From JALYNX01 sp035292605 (lineage in GTDB: Bacteria; Actinomycetota; Acidimicrobiia; Spongiisociales; ZC4RG35), in contig DATDPT010000053.1 in assembly GCA_035292605.1 (NCBI GenBank), positions 1 to 10,717 on the forward strand: a stretch of 10,717 nt of DNA, written 5' to 3'. Shown piece by piece: positions 1 through 6,232 of this stretch. Position numbers and translations under genes: made by a program. The stretch's first letter is position 1. Every line of letters begins with the position of its first letter. The notes beneath the pieces are model-generated. The model searched no databases, was not told the DNA's origin, and saw nothing but the letters and a program-made list of their open reading frames with translations.

Positions 1-74
1 GAACCCTCGAGGAGGCGTCAGCCCCCTACGGCATTTCGAGTGCCGCGCACTAGACCGGACTATGCGACCCCTCC
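1..74 (-). tRNA. tRNA-Ser (anticodon CGA), 3' end cut by window edge
   Basis: Read on the minus strand, the 5' acceptor strand GGAGGGG is followed by a D arm and an anticodon arm with stem CGGCA/TGCCG. The loop CTCGAAA gives anticodon CGA, which reads the UCG serine codon. A long class II variable arm and the start of the T arm (GAGGGTTC) follow. About 17 bases, the rest of the T arm and the 3' acceptor strand, lie outside the window. It matches the neighbouring tRNA-Ser(GGA) at 66 of 74 aligned positions with no gap, so the two are evident tandem paralogues. The identification is secure; only the 3' end is unseen. Confidence 0.93.
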
Positions 75-76
75 AG

Positions 77-99
77 GGTCGGCGATAGATTCGCCGACC
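77..99. other. Perfect 9-bp stem hairpin between the two tRNA-Ser genes
   Basis: GGTCGGCGA (77-85) and TCGCCGACC (91-99) are perfect reverse complements around a 5-base loop, TAGAT. On the minus strand the hairpin lies 3' of tRNA-Ser(GGA) and ends two bases before the 5' end of tRNA-Ser(CGA). It has no T-tract, so it is not a canonical intrinsic terminator. It could be a processing or termination structure for the first tRNA, or a structured leader of the second. The structure is seen; the role is inference. Confidence 0.6.
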
Positions 100-123
100 G
101 TACTTGGTACGTGGTACTTAGTA
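100..123. repeat. Short direct repeat in the tRNA-Ser spacer
   Basis: Two 11-base units, GTACTTGGTAC (100-110) and GTACTTAGTAC (113-123), differ at one base and are separated by two bases. Each unit has GTAC at both ends. The block sits between the hairpin at 77-99 and the 3' end of tRNA-Ser(GGA). I recognise no function. Confidence 0.5.
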
Positions 124-152
124 CTGAGACCCGCTGGAAGCGAGCAACACCG

Positions 153-243
153 CGGAGGGAGAGGGATTTGAACCCTCGAGGGAGCGTAAACCCCCAACGG
201 CATTTCCAGTGCCGCGCACTAGACCAGACTATGCGATCCCTCC
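153..243 (-). tRNA. tRNA-Ser (anticodon GGA)
   Basis: A complete class II tRNA of 91 bases on the minus strand. The acceptor strands GGAGGGA and TCCCTCC pair, with discriminator base G. The anticodon stem CGGCA/TGCCG encloses loop CTGGAAA, giving anticodon GGA for serine codons UCC and UCU. The T arm is GAGGG-TTCAAAT-CCCTC, and a long variable arm typical of tRNA-Ser is present. The 3' CCA is not encoded, since GCGG follows. It lies upstream of tRNA-Ser(CGA) on the same strand and is divergent from tadA. Confidence 0.96.
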
Positions 244-291
244 TGGAAGACCCGCCAGACCAGGCAGGCTGGGAAAGGATAATCCACCACC

Positions 292-762
292 GTGTCTGAG
301 CCGATTCCCACATCCGACTACCTCACACCGATGAGAGCCGCCCTCGAAGCGGCAGCCCATGCCGGGCGGGCCGGCGAGGTGCCCGTGGGCGCGGTCCTTC
401 TCGACCGAGCCGGAGAGACGGTGGCCGTCGATCACAACCGGCGCGAGGAGCTATCTGACCCCACGGCCCACGCCGAGATGCTGGTGTTATCGCGGCGCGC
501 CCGCCAACTTGGCGACTGGCGTCTCGACGGGCACACGCTGGTGGTCACCCTGGAACCATGCCCGATGTGTGCCGGGGCCGCGGTGTGGGCCCGTCTCGAC
601 CGCATCGTCTACGGGGCAGCCGATCCCAAGGCAGGCGCCGCTTGGTCGTTGTACAACATCCCCCAGGACCGGCGGCTCAACCACCGCATCGAACTGGTCG
701 ACGGCGTCCTGGCCGCCGAATCGAGACGCCTGCTCGAAGAGTTCTTCGCCGCACGTCGCTGA
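292..762 (+). CDS. tadA: tRNA adenosine(34) deaminase TadA
   Basis: The 156-residue protein is a zinc-dependent deaminase of the cytidine deaminase fold. By family it converts A34 to inosine in the wobble position of tRNA-Arg(ACG) in the cytoplasm. The signature is intact: DPTAHAE with zinc ligand His60 and catalytic Glu62, then LEPCPMCAGA with zinc ligands Cys90 and Cys93. EVPVGAV near residues 29-35 and the C-terminal helix ending EEFFAARR are also typical, and the length is normal. The GTG start at 292 follows a purine-rich stretch (GGGAAAGGA) and gives the usual N-terminal helix. An ATG at residue 14 (position 331) would cut into that helix and is less likely. Its 3' end converges on the MFS gene with a 2-base gap. 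Proximity to tRNA-Ser and ffs resembles the actinobacterial tadA-ffs neighbourhood. Confidence 0.95.
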   Translation: MSEPIPTSDYLTPMRAALEAAAHAGRAGEVPVGAVLLDRAGETVAVDHNRREELSDPTAHAEMLVLSRRARQLGDWRLDGHTLVVTLEPCPMCAGAAVWARLDRIVYGAADPKAGAAWSLYNIPQDRRLNHRIELVDGVLAAESRRLLEEFFAARR

Positions 763-764
763 CG

Positions 765-1925
765 TCAGGCCAGTGCGGCCTCGGCGACCAGGCGGCGATC
801 CCAGATCGCATAGACGGCCGCCCCCAAGCCGAGCGCGACCGCCACGCATCCGAAGGCGAGCTTGTAGTTGAAGCTATCGATGAGGAATCCGACCGCGGGC
901 GCCGCTATGAGCAAAGCGATGTCAAAGATCGACGTGAAGATCGCCATCGCCGACCCTCGCTCTGCGGTGCGGGCGCGGGCCACCACCTGGCTGGTGAGAA
1001 TCGGGAACACCGCCCCGTGAGCCAGTCCCCCGAAGACCGCCGCCGCGATCAACAGGGGCACCGAGCCGGCGAGCGCCAAGATTGCCAGGCTGAAGCCGTA
1101 GGACACCAGTGCGCTGACCACGAACAGTCTCTGCGGAACCCGGTCATAGTGACGGCCCCCGAGGATCCTCATCGCGGCGGCGGTCACGCCGTACACGCCG
1201 AAAAAGAGACCGGTGGACCCGATCTGACGTTCGTCCATGTAGGTCCGGGTGAAGGTGAACAACGTCTCTAGACCGATGCTGAAGAAGAGGGTGACCCACC
1301 ACAGGGGCAACAGGTTGCGTTGGGCAAGGGATGCCCAGAAGCCACGTCGGGGGCGGCGCCCGAGAACCGGCAAGAGCGGGAGCCTCCACACCAACAGCCA
1401 GGAGATGACACTGGCGGTGGAGGAGAGCACGAACAACGCCTGGAATCCGAAGGCGTCTATCACCAAATCTCCCCCGACCCCACCGAGTGCAATCGGGAAC
1501 AAGCCGGACAGGCCGAACAGGGCCAGTCCCTGGGTCCGGTGCTCGATCGGCAGCGAGTCGGCCCCGTAGGTGAGCATGGTCGTGAATAGAGCGATCTGAA
1601 AGACCCGCTGTGACAGGAACAGCCCCCACAACATCGGCCCCCAGAGATCTGTCCAAGCCAGCGCGACGACCACCGCGGCATTGAACAAACCCGTGACCAG
1701 CAGCACCGTCCGCCGATGGGTGAGGTCGAGGATCCTTCCCAGGGCGGGTCGGAAGGCAAGACCGAGGACGGCAGCGGCCGCATACAGGACCCCGATCAAC
1801 GATTCGGTGACCCCCATGCCGTCCAGATAGCCGGGGAAATGGACCAGCAGTACGAAAGAGACCTCCTGCAGGAGCGCCGCGGCGAAGAGCTTCCCGAAGT
1901 TGGGGCCGTACCGGTTGGTGGACAT
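765..1925 (-). CDS. Major facilitator superfamily (MFS) transporter
   Basis: A 386-residue, strongly hydrophobic protein with about 12 predicted membrane segments, so an inner-membrane secondary transporter. The MFS motif A between helices 2 and 3 is visible as GRILDLTHRR (residues 63-72). A weaker counterpart, RILGGRHYDRVPQR (253-266), begins the second half. A charged central stretch near residues 188-204 (RRPRRGFWASLAQR) fits the loop between the two six-helix halves. The substrate cannot be read from sequence. The ATG at 1925 is chosen because MSTNRYGPNFGKLF begins a normal MFS N-terminus. The frame stays open to 2144, but that extension is non-hydrophobic and overlaps the SRP RNA. No good ribosome-binding site precedes the ATG; a GGAGG lies about 20 bases further upstream. 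It converges with tadA and diverges from ffs. Confidence 0.9.
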   Translation of the reverse strand: MSTNRYGPNFGKLFAAALLQEVSFVLLVHFPGYLDGMGVTESLIGVLYAAAAVLGLAFRPALGRILDLTHRRTVLLVTGLFNAAVVVALAWTDLWGPMLWGLFLSQRVFQIALFTTMLTYGADSLPIEHRTQGLALFGLSGLFPIALGGVGGDLVIDAFGFQALFVLSSTASVISWLLVWRLPLLPVLGRRPRRGFWASLAQRNLLPLWWVTLFFSIGLETLFTFTRTYMDERQIGSTGLFFGVYGVTAAAMRILGGRHYDRVPQRLFVVSALVSYGFSLAILALAGSVPLLIAAAVFGGLAHGAVFPILTSQVVARARTAERGSAMAIFTSIFDIALLIAAPAVGFLIDSFNYKLAFGCVAVALGLGAAVYAIWDRRLVAEAALA

Positions 1926-2112
1926 CAGCCGACCGAAGGTAACAGGCGTGGCAAGTCCTCCCTCTCGCTGTACCAACCGGGGGTCGGTAGCCTTTCCCTC
2001 GATCGTGCTAGGTGGGGCGCTAGGGGTGCCCTGAACCCGAAACCCTCTACATGCGGGGCCGAATTCCCCGCCCGAGGGGCAGCGTGCCGTCGGCCCGAGG
2101 GTGGACACGCGG
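1926..2112. other. Non-coding spacer between the MFS gene and ffs
   Basis: No protein gene is supported here. The spacer should hold the divergent promoters of the MFS gene (minus) and ffs (plus), but I see no convincing -35/-10 pair. A 6-bp GC hairpin, GCGGGG (2053-2058) with CCCCGC (2066-2071) around a 7-base loop, is the only structured element noted, and its role is unknown. The SRP RNA could start somewhat further upstream than I annotate, inside this spacer. Confidence 0.5.
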
Positions 2113-2226
2113 CGTTGACGGTTGGGTCCTGCGCGGCGGAGCACCGCGAACCGGGTCAGATCCGGAAGGAAGCAGCCCTAAGTGGATCGTTCCGGGTGAC
2201 GCAGGGTGGCTTGACCTGAGTCGGCG
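2113..2226 (+). ncRNA. ffs: Small signal recognition particle RNA (4.5S type)
   Basis: The near-invariant helix 8 core is present on the plus strand: GGGTCAG followed by ATCCGGAAGGA and AGCAGCCC (about 2153-2178). This gives the GGAA tetraloop and the symmetric loop that bind Ffh. Flanking pairing supports a long rod: CCTGCG (2128-2133) with CGCAGG (2200-2205), GGTTGGGT (2120-2127) with GCTTGACC plus one base (2209-2216), and GTTGAC (2114-2119) with GTCGGC (2220-2225), including G-U pairs. The RNA joins Ffh to target ribosomes making membrane proteins. Both ends are estimates from the pairing, good to perhaps 10-20 bases. No clear promoter or T-tract terminator was found. dnaX, a frequent downstream neighbour of ffs in actinobacteria, does not follow. 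Confidence 0.88.
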
Positions 2227-2277
2227 GCCATCCTCACCGACGTCCATATTGCCTCGACGGCGGGGGCACGATCGACT

Positions 2278-2413
2278 GCTTACCTGAGGTACATGACGCC
2301 AAATACGGCGGATTCCAGACACGGATGCCGCGCGTAGGTCCTCGCGCTGCGTAGACCCTCACAGTTCTTGGTTGGCCTGGCGCCAGATACGGCGCTGCGT
2401 ACCTCAGGTAAGC
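2278..2413. repeat. 136-bp segment bounded by perfect 15-bp inverted repeats
   Basis: GCTTACCTGAGGTAC (2278-2292) has its exact reverse complement at 2399-2413. The inner 11 bases of each arm (TACCT-G/C-AGGTA) are also palindromes about one central base. Just inside each arm is a small hairpin with a similar loop: CGCC-AAATAC-GGCG (2297-2310) and GCGCC-AGATAC-GGCGC (2380-2395). Further short pairings lie between them. The right arm overlaps the last codons and the TGA stop of the methyltransferase gene. Options are a MITE- or REP-like element, a pair of operator sites, or a structured region that ends transcripts. No open reading frame of note lies inside, and no target-site duplication is clear. 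The geometry is seen; the function is unknown. Confidence 0.65.
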
Positions 2414-3045
2414 GCGTCCGGCTTCCTCAGCCTGGCCCCATAGACGAAACCGAACAGCCCGGAACGCCAGACCTCCTCCAGGAGCAGACCGTGACCTGTC
2501 AACAGCACCTCCGGGGGCGGCAGCGAGTCCAGCGACTTGTGCAGGTACCAGTACTCGCGGGGAGCGGTTGCAAAAACCAACCCCACCAGCGGGAGAAGGA
2601 AGGCTGTTCCGAGACGGTGCAGTACTCGCAGCAGCGGGCTCTGGGGCCTCGAGAGATCGACCACCACCGCGGCGCACCCGGGGCGGAGCACTCGGGTCAG
2701 TTCCTCCATCGTCTCTTCCACCGAGGTGAGATTGCGGAACACAAACCCGCTGAACGCCCCGTCGAAGGCCGCGGCAGCGAATGGCAGATGCTCCCCTACC
2801 CCCACCACCCTCTCCGGAACCTGGCTCAGGGCCAGCATCTCCATGACCGGGTCGAGGCCGATCACCCTCCGCCCCTCGAAGTCGGTGTCCCCGGTGCCGC
2901 AACCGAGATCCAGCACCAACCCCGGACTCAGCATCTCGATTCCCCGCCGGCGCCAGGCTCGCTCCTGGCCAAGGGAGAGAATGCGGTTGATTCTGTCGTA
3001 GCGGGCTGCGATCCGGGCAAAGATCGGGTCGGAGACCTCGCTCAC
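2404..3045 (-). CDS. menG: UbiE/MenG-family SAM-dependent C-methyltransferase, compact form
   Basis: A class I methyltransferase of 213 residues. By family it would methylate demethylmenaquinone to menaquinone at the cytoplasmic membrane face. The UbiE N-terminal signature is clear: FARIAARYDRINRILSLG with a following WRR (residues 9-33). Motif I is VLDLGCGTGD (44-53), the acidic end of strand 2 is GLDP, and the post-motif region FDGAFSGFVFRNL matches the family. The protein is shorter than the usual 230-250 residues. About eight residues are missing between GTGD and GLD, where the first helix of the Rossmann fold normally lies, and the next segment is also tight. The GTG start overlaps the serS stop (GTGA), so translation is likely coupled. 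The last codons and the stop lie inside the inverted-repeat arm at 2399-2413. A related methyltransferase with another substrate is possible. Confidence 0.8.
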   Translation of the reverse strand: MSEVSDPIFARIAARYDRINRILSLGQERAWRRRGIEMLSPGLVLDLGCGTGDTDFEGRRVIGLDPVMEMLALSQVPERVVGVGEHLPFAAAAFDGAFSGFVFRNLTSVEETMEELTRVLRPGCAAVVVDLSRPQSPLLRVLHRLGTAFLLPLVGLVFATAPREYWYLHKSLDSLPPPEVLLTGHGLLLEEVWRSGLFGFVYGARLRKPDALT

Positions 3046-4289
3046 GGCTCGATCAGGTCAAAACCGGTGTAGCGGCGGAGTGCCTCCGGGATCTCCACCG
3101 ACCCGTCCGGGCGCTGGTGGTTCTCGAGGATGGCGATGATGGTCCGACCCACCGCGCAAGCGGTGCCGTTGAGGGTGTGCAGCACCTGATTGCCTTCTTC
3201 GGTCTTCATCCTCACCTTAAGACGTCGTGCCTGATAATCGGTGGTGTTGGAACAGGAGGTGATCTCGCGGTAGGCCTGCTCACTAGGGAACCAGGCCTCG
3301 ATGTCGTACTTCTTGGCGGCCGATGCCCCCAGGTCGCCGGCGGCGATGTTCACCACCCGATAGGGGATATCCAATTCCTGAACCAGTGCCTCTTCGATGG
3401 CGAGAAGGCGCTCATGCTCTTCGACGGAGGCCTCGGGGGTGGTGAAGACGAACATCTCCACCTTGTCGAACTGGTGAACCCGGAAGATGCCCGCGGTGTC
3501 CTTCCCATAGGTTCCGGCCTCACGACGGAAACAAGTGGAGAAACCGGCATAACGCACCGGCAGGGTGCCTGCTTCGAGGATCTCGTCACCGTGATAGGCG
3601 GCCAGGGGGACTTCCGATGTGCCGACCAGGAACAACTCGTCCTTGGGGACCTCGTAGACCTGCTCCCGAGCCTCAGGGAAGAACCCGGTGCCTTCCAGCG
3701 CCTCCTCGCGGACCAGGACGGGAGGGATCATCGGAGTGAACCCCGACGCCACCAGGTGGTCCATCGCCCACCGGACGAGGGAGAACTCGAGAAGGGCTCC
3801 CTTTCCCTTGATGTAACCGAACCTGCTGCCCGAGACCTTGGCTCCCCGTGAAGTGTCGATGATGTCCAGTTGCTCTCCGAGAGTGGTGTGATCGAGGCCG
3901 TCGGGGCGAGGGCTTCCCACCTTCTTGACCTCCAGGCTGTCAGCCTCGGTCTGGCCTTCGGCAGCGTCCGGAGCCACCAGATTGGGGACATCGAGCAAGC
4001 CTTTGTCGAACGCGGCGGCGAGACGATCGGCCTCCGAAATCGTCTCCTTGACCGCGGCGGCCAACTTGGCGACGTCCTCGATCGCAGCCTCCTTCTCGGC
4101 GCCGGCCAGGGTGGCGATGAGCCGCCCCGCCTCTTTCTGTCGGGCTCGAAGCCCTTCCGCTTGCTGACGTTTGGCTCGCACCGATGCTTCAAGAGCGATC
4201 AGTGCATCCAGGTCGATGGTGGAGCCACGACGCCGCAACGAGTCACGGATCAGGTCCGGGCTCTCTCGAAGCAGTCGCGGGTCGATCAT
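3042..4289 (-). CDS. serS: Seryl-tRNA synthetase
   Basis: A class II aminoacyl-tRNA synthetase of 415 residues, a normal bacterial length. It charges tRNA-Ser with serine in the cytoplasm. Residues 1 to about 105 form the long helical hairpin (coiled-coil arm) that grips the extended variable arm of tRNA-Ser. The catalytic core follows: the motif 1 region near FTPMIPPVLVREEAL (184-198), the serine-binding TSE loop (224-226), motif 2 FRREAGTYGKDTAGIFRVHQ (254-273), and motif 3 NGTACAVGRTIIAILENHQ (374-392) with its arginine. The ATG at 4289 is the only sensible start, and no Shine-Dalgarno precedes it. The upstream gene ends 24 bases before it and menG overlaps its 3' end, which indicates one minus-strand transcription unit. 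No T-box leader is seen. Confidence 0.97.
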   Translation of the reverse strand: MIDPRLLRESPDLIRDSLRRRGSTIDLDALIALEASVRAKRQQAEGLRARQKEAGRLIATLAGAEKEAAIEDVAKLAAAVKETISEADRLAAAFDKGLLDVPNLVAPDAAEGQTEADSLEVKKVGSPRPDGLDHTTLGEQLDIIDTSRGAKVSGSRFGYIKGKGALLEFSLVRWAMDHLVASGFTPMIPPVLVREEALEGTGFFPEAREQVYEVPKDELFLVGTSEVPLAAYHGDEILEAGTLPVRYAGFSTCFRREAGTYGKDTAGIFRVHQFDKVEMFVFTTPEASVEEHERLLAIEEALVQELDIPYRVVNIAAGDLGASAAKKYDIEAWFPSEQAYREITSCSNTTDYQARRLKVRMKTEEGNQVLHTLNGTACAVGRTIIAILENHQRPDGSVEIPEALRRYTGFDLIEP

Positions 4290-4313
4290 GGGGCGCCGGA
4301 TGGTACCGGCTGG

Positions 4314-5321
4314 CTACCCGGAGCTCTCACCCTCGCTCACTGTGAAAGCGACCACAATCTCATTGTCCGTAAGGTCGAGGTCCGCTTCGATACCGACCAG
4401 CGTCGCCGTCACCTCGTATTGACCACCAGTCACCACCGCGAGATCCTCGAAGGAGACCGTGGTCTGGGCCTCTGGCTGCAATGATGGGACCCCCTTCTCC
4501 AAGGTCACCGGCTCAGGCCCCCCGGTGAGATCCAGCTGCAACGTCGCAACTGTGCTCATGACGTTGCCGAGATTGGAGACCACCACGTTGAAGGTCACGG
4601 TCTCGCTAGCTGGCAGGATGACGTCATCCGCAGGGCCCACCTCCCACTCGGGGACGGTGACCACCTGACTCACGGATAGACCGGGCCGCAACGCCAAACC
4701 GCTGTTTGGGGACCGTGCCGCCTGGACGTAGGCCTGGGAGAGGCTGAACAACTCGCCATCGGCCGGCATCAGGATCACCGTCGGCATCGGAGCCGCGGCG
4801 TCTGGCACATCCCGGCGGTTCATCTCCTCTACCAGATCGGCATACACCTGGTCACCCGTGCGCATCTCCGCCAAGGCGTTGGCGATGTTGTCGGCCACCA
4901 CCGTGCTCGAGGGATCGTCGGCGGCCGCGAGAAGACCCGCGGCATAGCCAGCGATCCCAGCGTCCCATGCCTCCAGAGCCTGGCGGTAGAGAGCGCCCAC
5001 CGCGAACAAAGTCGGTGACGGCGGCTCCTCGGCGACCAACTCCAAGCCGGTCGCGATGTCGGCGCGTATCCCATCGGCCAGCGTCACCAATTCGGTCCTG
5101 TCGATTCGGGCAAGACGCGAGATCACGTCTCGGAGGGCGTCACCTCTGAGCGAGAGGGCGCTCGCCTGTTCCTGAATGGTGTCGAGATACTGGAGGTCGG
5201 CGCGCGTGTTGCCACCGGCACCGGAAACGGCGATGGCGACCAGGGCGGCGGCGGTGATGAGGACCGGCCAGAGATAGCGGCCCACCACCCGCCTCCGGGG
5301 CCGAGGTGTATCGAGAATCAC
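4314..5321 (-). CDS. Hypothetical membrane-anchored protein with a C-terminal CARDB-like domain
   Basis: I do not recognise a named family for this 335-residue protein. It starts with a basic cytoplasmic stretch (PRPRRRVVGR), then one hydrophobic segment at about residues 16-34, so it should be anchored with the rest outside. Residues 40-205 are Ala-, Asp- and Glu-rich and look alpha-helical. Residues 240-328 have the alternating pattern of an immunoglobulin-like CARDB fold: FNVVVSNLGN, then a conserved-looking LQPEAQTTVSF, then a Gly-Gln-Tyr strand, and DLDLTDNEIVVAFTV near the end. Such domains usually mediate adhesion or interactions. There is no catalytic motif. The GTG start at 5321 is the first in frame, with no clear ribosome-binding site; an in-frame GTG near residue 12 is possible. 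It precedes serS by 24 bases and may be cotranscribed with it. Confidence 0.75.
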   Translation of the reverse strand: MILDTPRPRRRVVGRYLWPVLITAAALVAIAVSGAGGNTRADLQYLDTIQEQASALSLRGDALRDVISRLARIDRTELVTLADGIRADIATGLELVAEEPPSPTLFAVGALYRQALEAWDAGIAGYAAGLLAAADDPSSTVVADNIANALAEMRTGDQVYADLVEEMNRRDVPDAAAPMPTVILMPADGELFSLSQAYVQAARSPNSGLALRPGLSVSQVVTVPEWEVGPADDVILPASETVTFNVVVSNLGNVMSTVATLQLDLTGGPEPVTLEKGVPSLQPEAQTTVSFEDLAVVTGGQYEVTATLVGIEADLDLTDNEIVVAFTVSEGESSG

Positions 5322-5373
5322 TGAGTCGATCTACAGGACGGGAACTGAACCATAAGCCCTTCTGCAGCCCCGC

Positions 5374-5388
5374 GGGGGAACCTCCCCC
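5374..5388 (-). terminator. GC hairpin after tRNA-Leu, possible terminator
   Basis: GGGGGA (5374-5379) and TCCCCC (5383-5388) form a 6-bp stem with a 3-base loop. It lies 14 bases past the tRNA-Leu 3' end on the minus strand. No T-tract follows on that strand, so intrinsic termination is doubtful. Read-through into the hypothetical gene and serS is equally possible. Confidence 0.3.
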
Positions 5389-5401
5389 TTTGGTCTCACT
5401 G

Positions 5402-5485
<84 letters not shown>

Positions 5486-5499
5486 GTCTTGGCCGGGAA

Positions 5500-5505
5500 A
5501 TCGTA
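5500..5505 (-). promoter_or_regulatory. Candidate -10 box of tRNA-Leu
   Basis: The minus strand reads TACGAT here, matching the TANNNT pattern. Transcription would start about 7 bases on, near 5493, leaving a short leader of about 8 bases before the mature tRNA 5' end at 5485. No convincing -35 hexamer is seen at 16-18 bases upstream. Confidence 0.35.
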
Positions 5506-5556
5506 ACCCTGCTCCCAGAGTTGCGGTAGTCGGCCTCCTCTGTCCCCCACCAGCCG

Positions 5557-5562
5557 TAACCT
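5557..5562 (+). promoter_or_regulatory. Candidate -10 box of the cell-wall cluster; leaderless fhaA start
   Basis: TAACCT fits TANNNT and ends seven bases before the fhaA GTG at 5570. A transcript starting at the usual distance would begin at or next to the start codon. The upstream sequence (CTCTCCCGC) has no Shine-Dalgarno, as expected of a leaderless message, which is common in actinobacteria. No good -35 box is visible. Confidence 0.4.
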
Positions 5563-5569
5563 CTCCCGC

Positions 5570-6232
5570 GTGAGCCTCGCCAGAAGTCTTGAACGCCGTC
5601 TGGAACGCCTCTTCGAAGGGGCTGCGGGTCGTGTTTTCTCTGGCCGCCTCCACCCCTCGGAGATGGCGGGGCGCATCGCCCGCGAAGCCGATTTGACCAC
5701 CTTCCAGCACCCGACCGGGCCCGCCACCTCCAACCGCTACGTGCTGCGAGTCAATCCCGCCGACCTCGACGTCGACCCCACCAGGTTGCAGAGACGACTC
5801 GAGCTGGCCCTGGCCGAGTACGCCGCAGAGGCCGGACTACGACTCGAAGGGCCGCCCACCGTCCTCATCGAAACCACGAATTCGGTGTCACCCGGTCAAT
5901 TCAGCTGTATCCCCTCGGTCGTGCCCGGGAAGCTCCCGGCGTGGGCGCGTCTGGTCGGCGGCGACACCTCGTTCGACATCGGGCCCAATCGTGCCCTCGT
6001 GGGCCGCGCCGGCGACGCCGACGTGGTCATTCCTTTCGAGGAGGTGAGCCGCCGCCATGCCCTGATCTGGCGCGCCGACAATCAGGTCTGGATCGCGGAT
6101 CTCGGATCCGCCAACGGGACCGAGGTCGACGGGCTCCGAATCGGCGCCTCCCCGCACCCTCTCACCAGAGGCGACATGATCGGGTTCTCCGAGCATCGAT
6201 TCCGGTTCCACGAGGGGTCGGACCGTGCCTGA
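5570..6232 (+). CDS. fhaA: FhaA: DUF3662 plus FHA domain protein
   Basis: A 220-residue cytoplasmic protein. Residues 2 to about 118 match the FhaA N-terminal domain (DUF3662): the amphipathic SLERRLERLFEGAAGRVF start, then HPSEMAGRIAREAD and a later NRYVLRVNPADLD. Residues about 125-215 form an FHA phosphothreonine-binding domain. Its key residues are present: Gly145-Arg146, Ser160-Arg161-Arg162-His163, and Asn182-Gly183-Thr184 after the strand IADLGS. In Mycobacterium FhaA binds the phosphorylated pseudokinase of MviN (MurJ) and so links kinase signalling to peptidoglycan precursor export; that role here is inference. The mycobacterial protein is over 500 residues with a long linker, which is almost absent here. 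It is the first gene of the cluster, with a GTG start that is probably leaderless, and it overlaps fhaB by 8 bases. Confidence 0.92.
   Translation: MSLARSLERRLERLFEGAAGRVFSGRLHPSEMAGRIAREADLTTFQHPTGPATSNRYVLRVNPADLDVDPTRLQRRLELALAEYAAEAGLRLEGPPTVLIETTNSVSPGQFSCIPSVVPGKLPAWARLVGGDTSFDIGPNRALVGRAGDADVVIPFEEVSRRHALIWRADNQVWIADLGSANGTEVDGLRIGASPHPLTRGDMIGFSEHRFRFHEGSDRA

Noticed and set aside
1926..2144. N-terminal extension of the MFS reading frame up to 2144
   Set aside because: The extra 73 residues are polar and Pro/Arg/Gly-rich with no membrane character. The frame would overlap the SRP RNA, and a normal MFS start exists at 1925.
2278..2413. Integron attC site
   Set aside because: The segment has the right size and inverted ends, but the arms lack the GTTRRRY and RYYYAAC core sites, and there is no cassette or integrase.
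2368..3072. Plus-strand open frames opposite the methyltransferase
   Set aside because: They are antisense to a gene with clear UbiE signatures, have no recognisable motifs, and reflect the lack of stop codons in GC-rich DNA.
4290..4313. T-box or other riboswitch before serS
   Set aside because: Only 24 bases separate serS from the preceding stop codon, too short for a leader, and no T-box core is seen further upstream.
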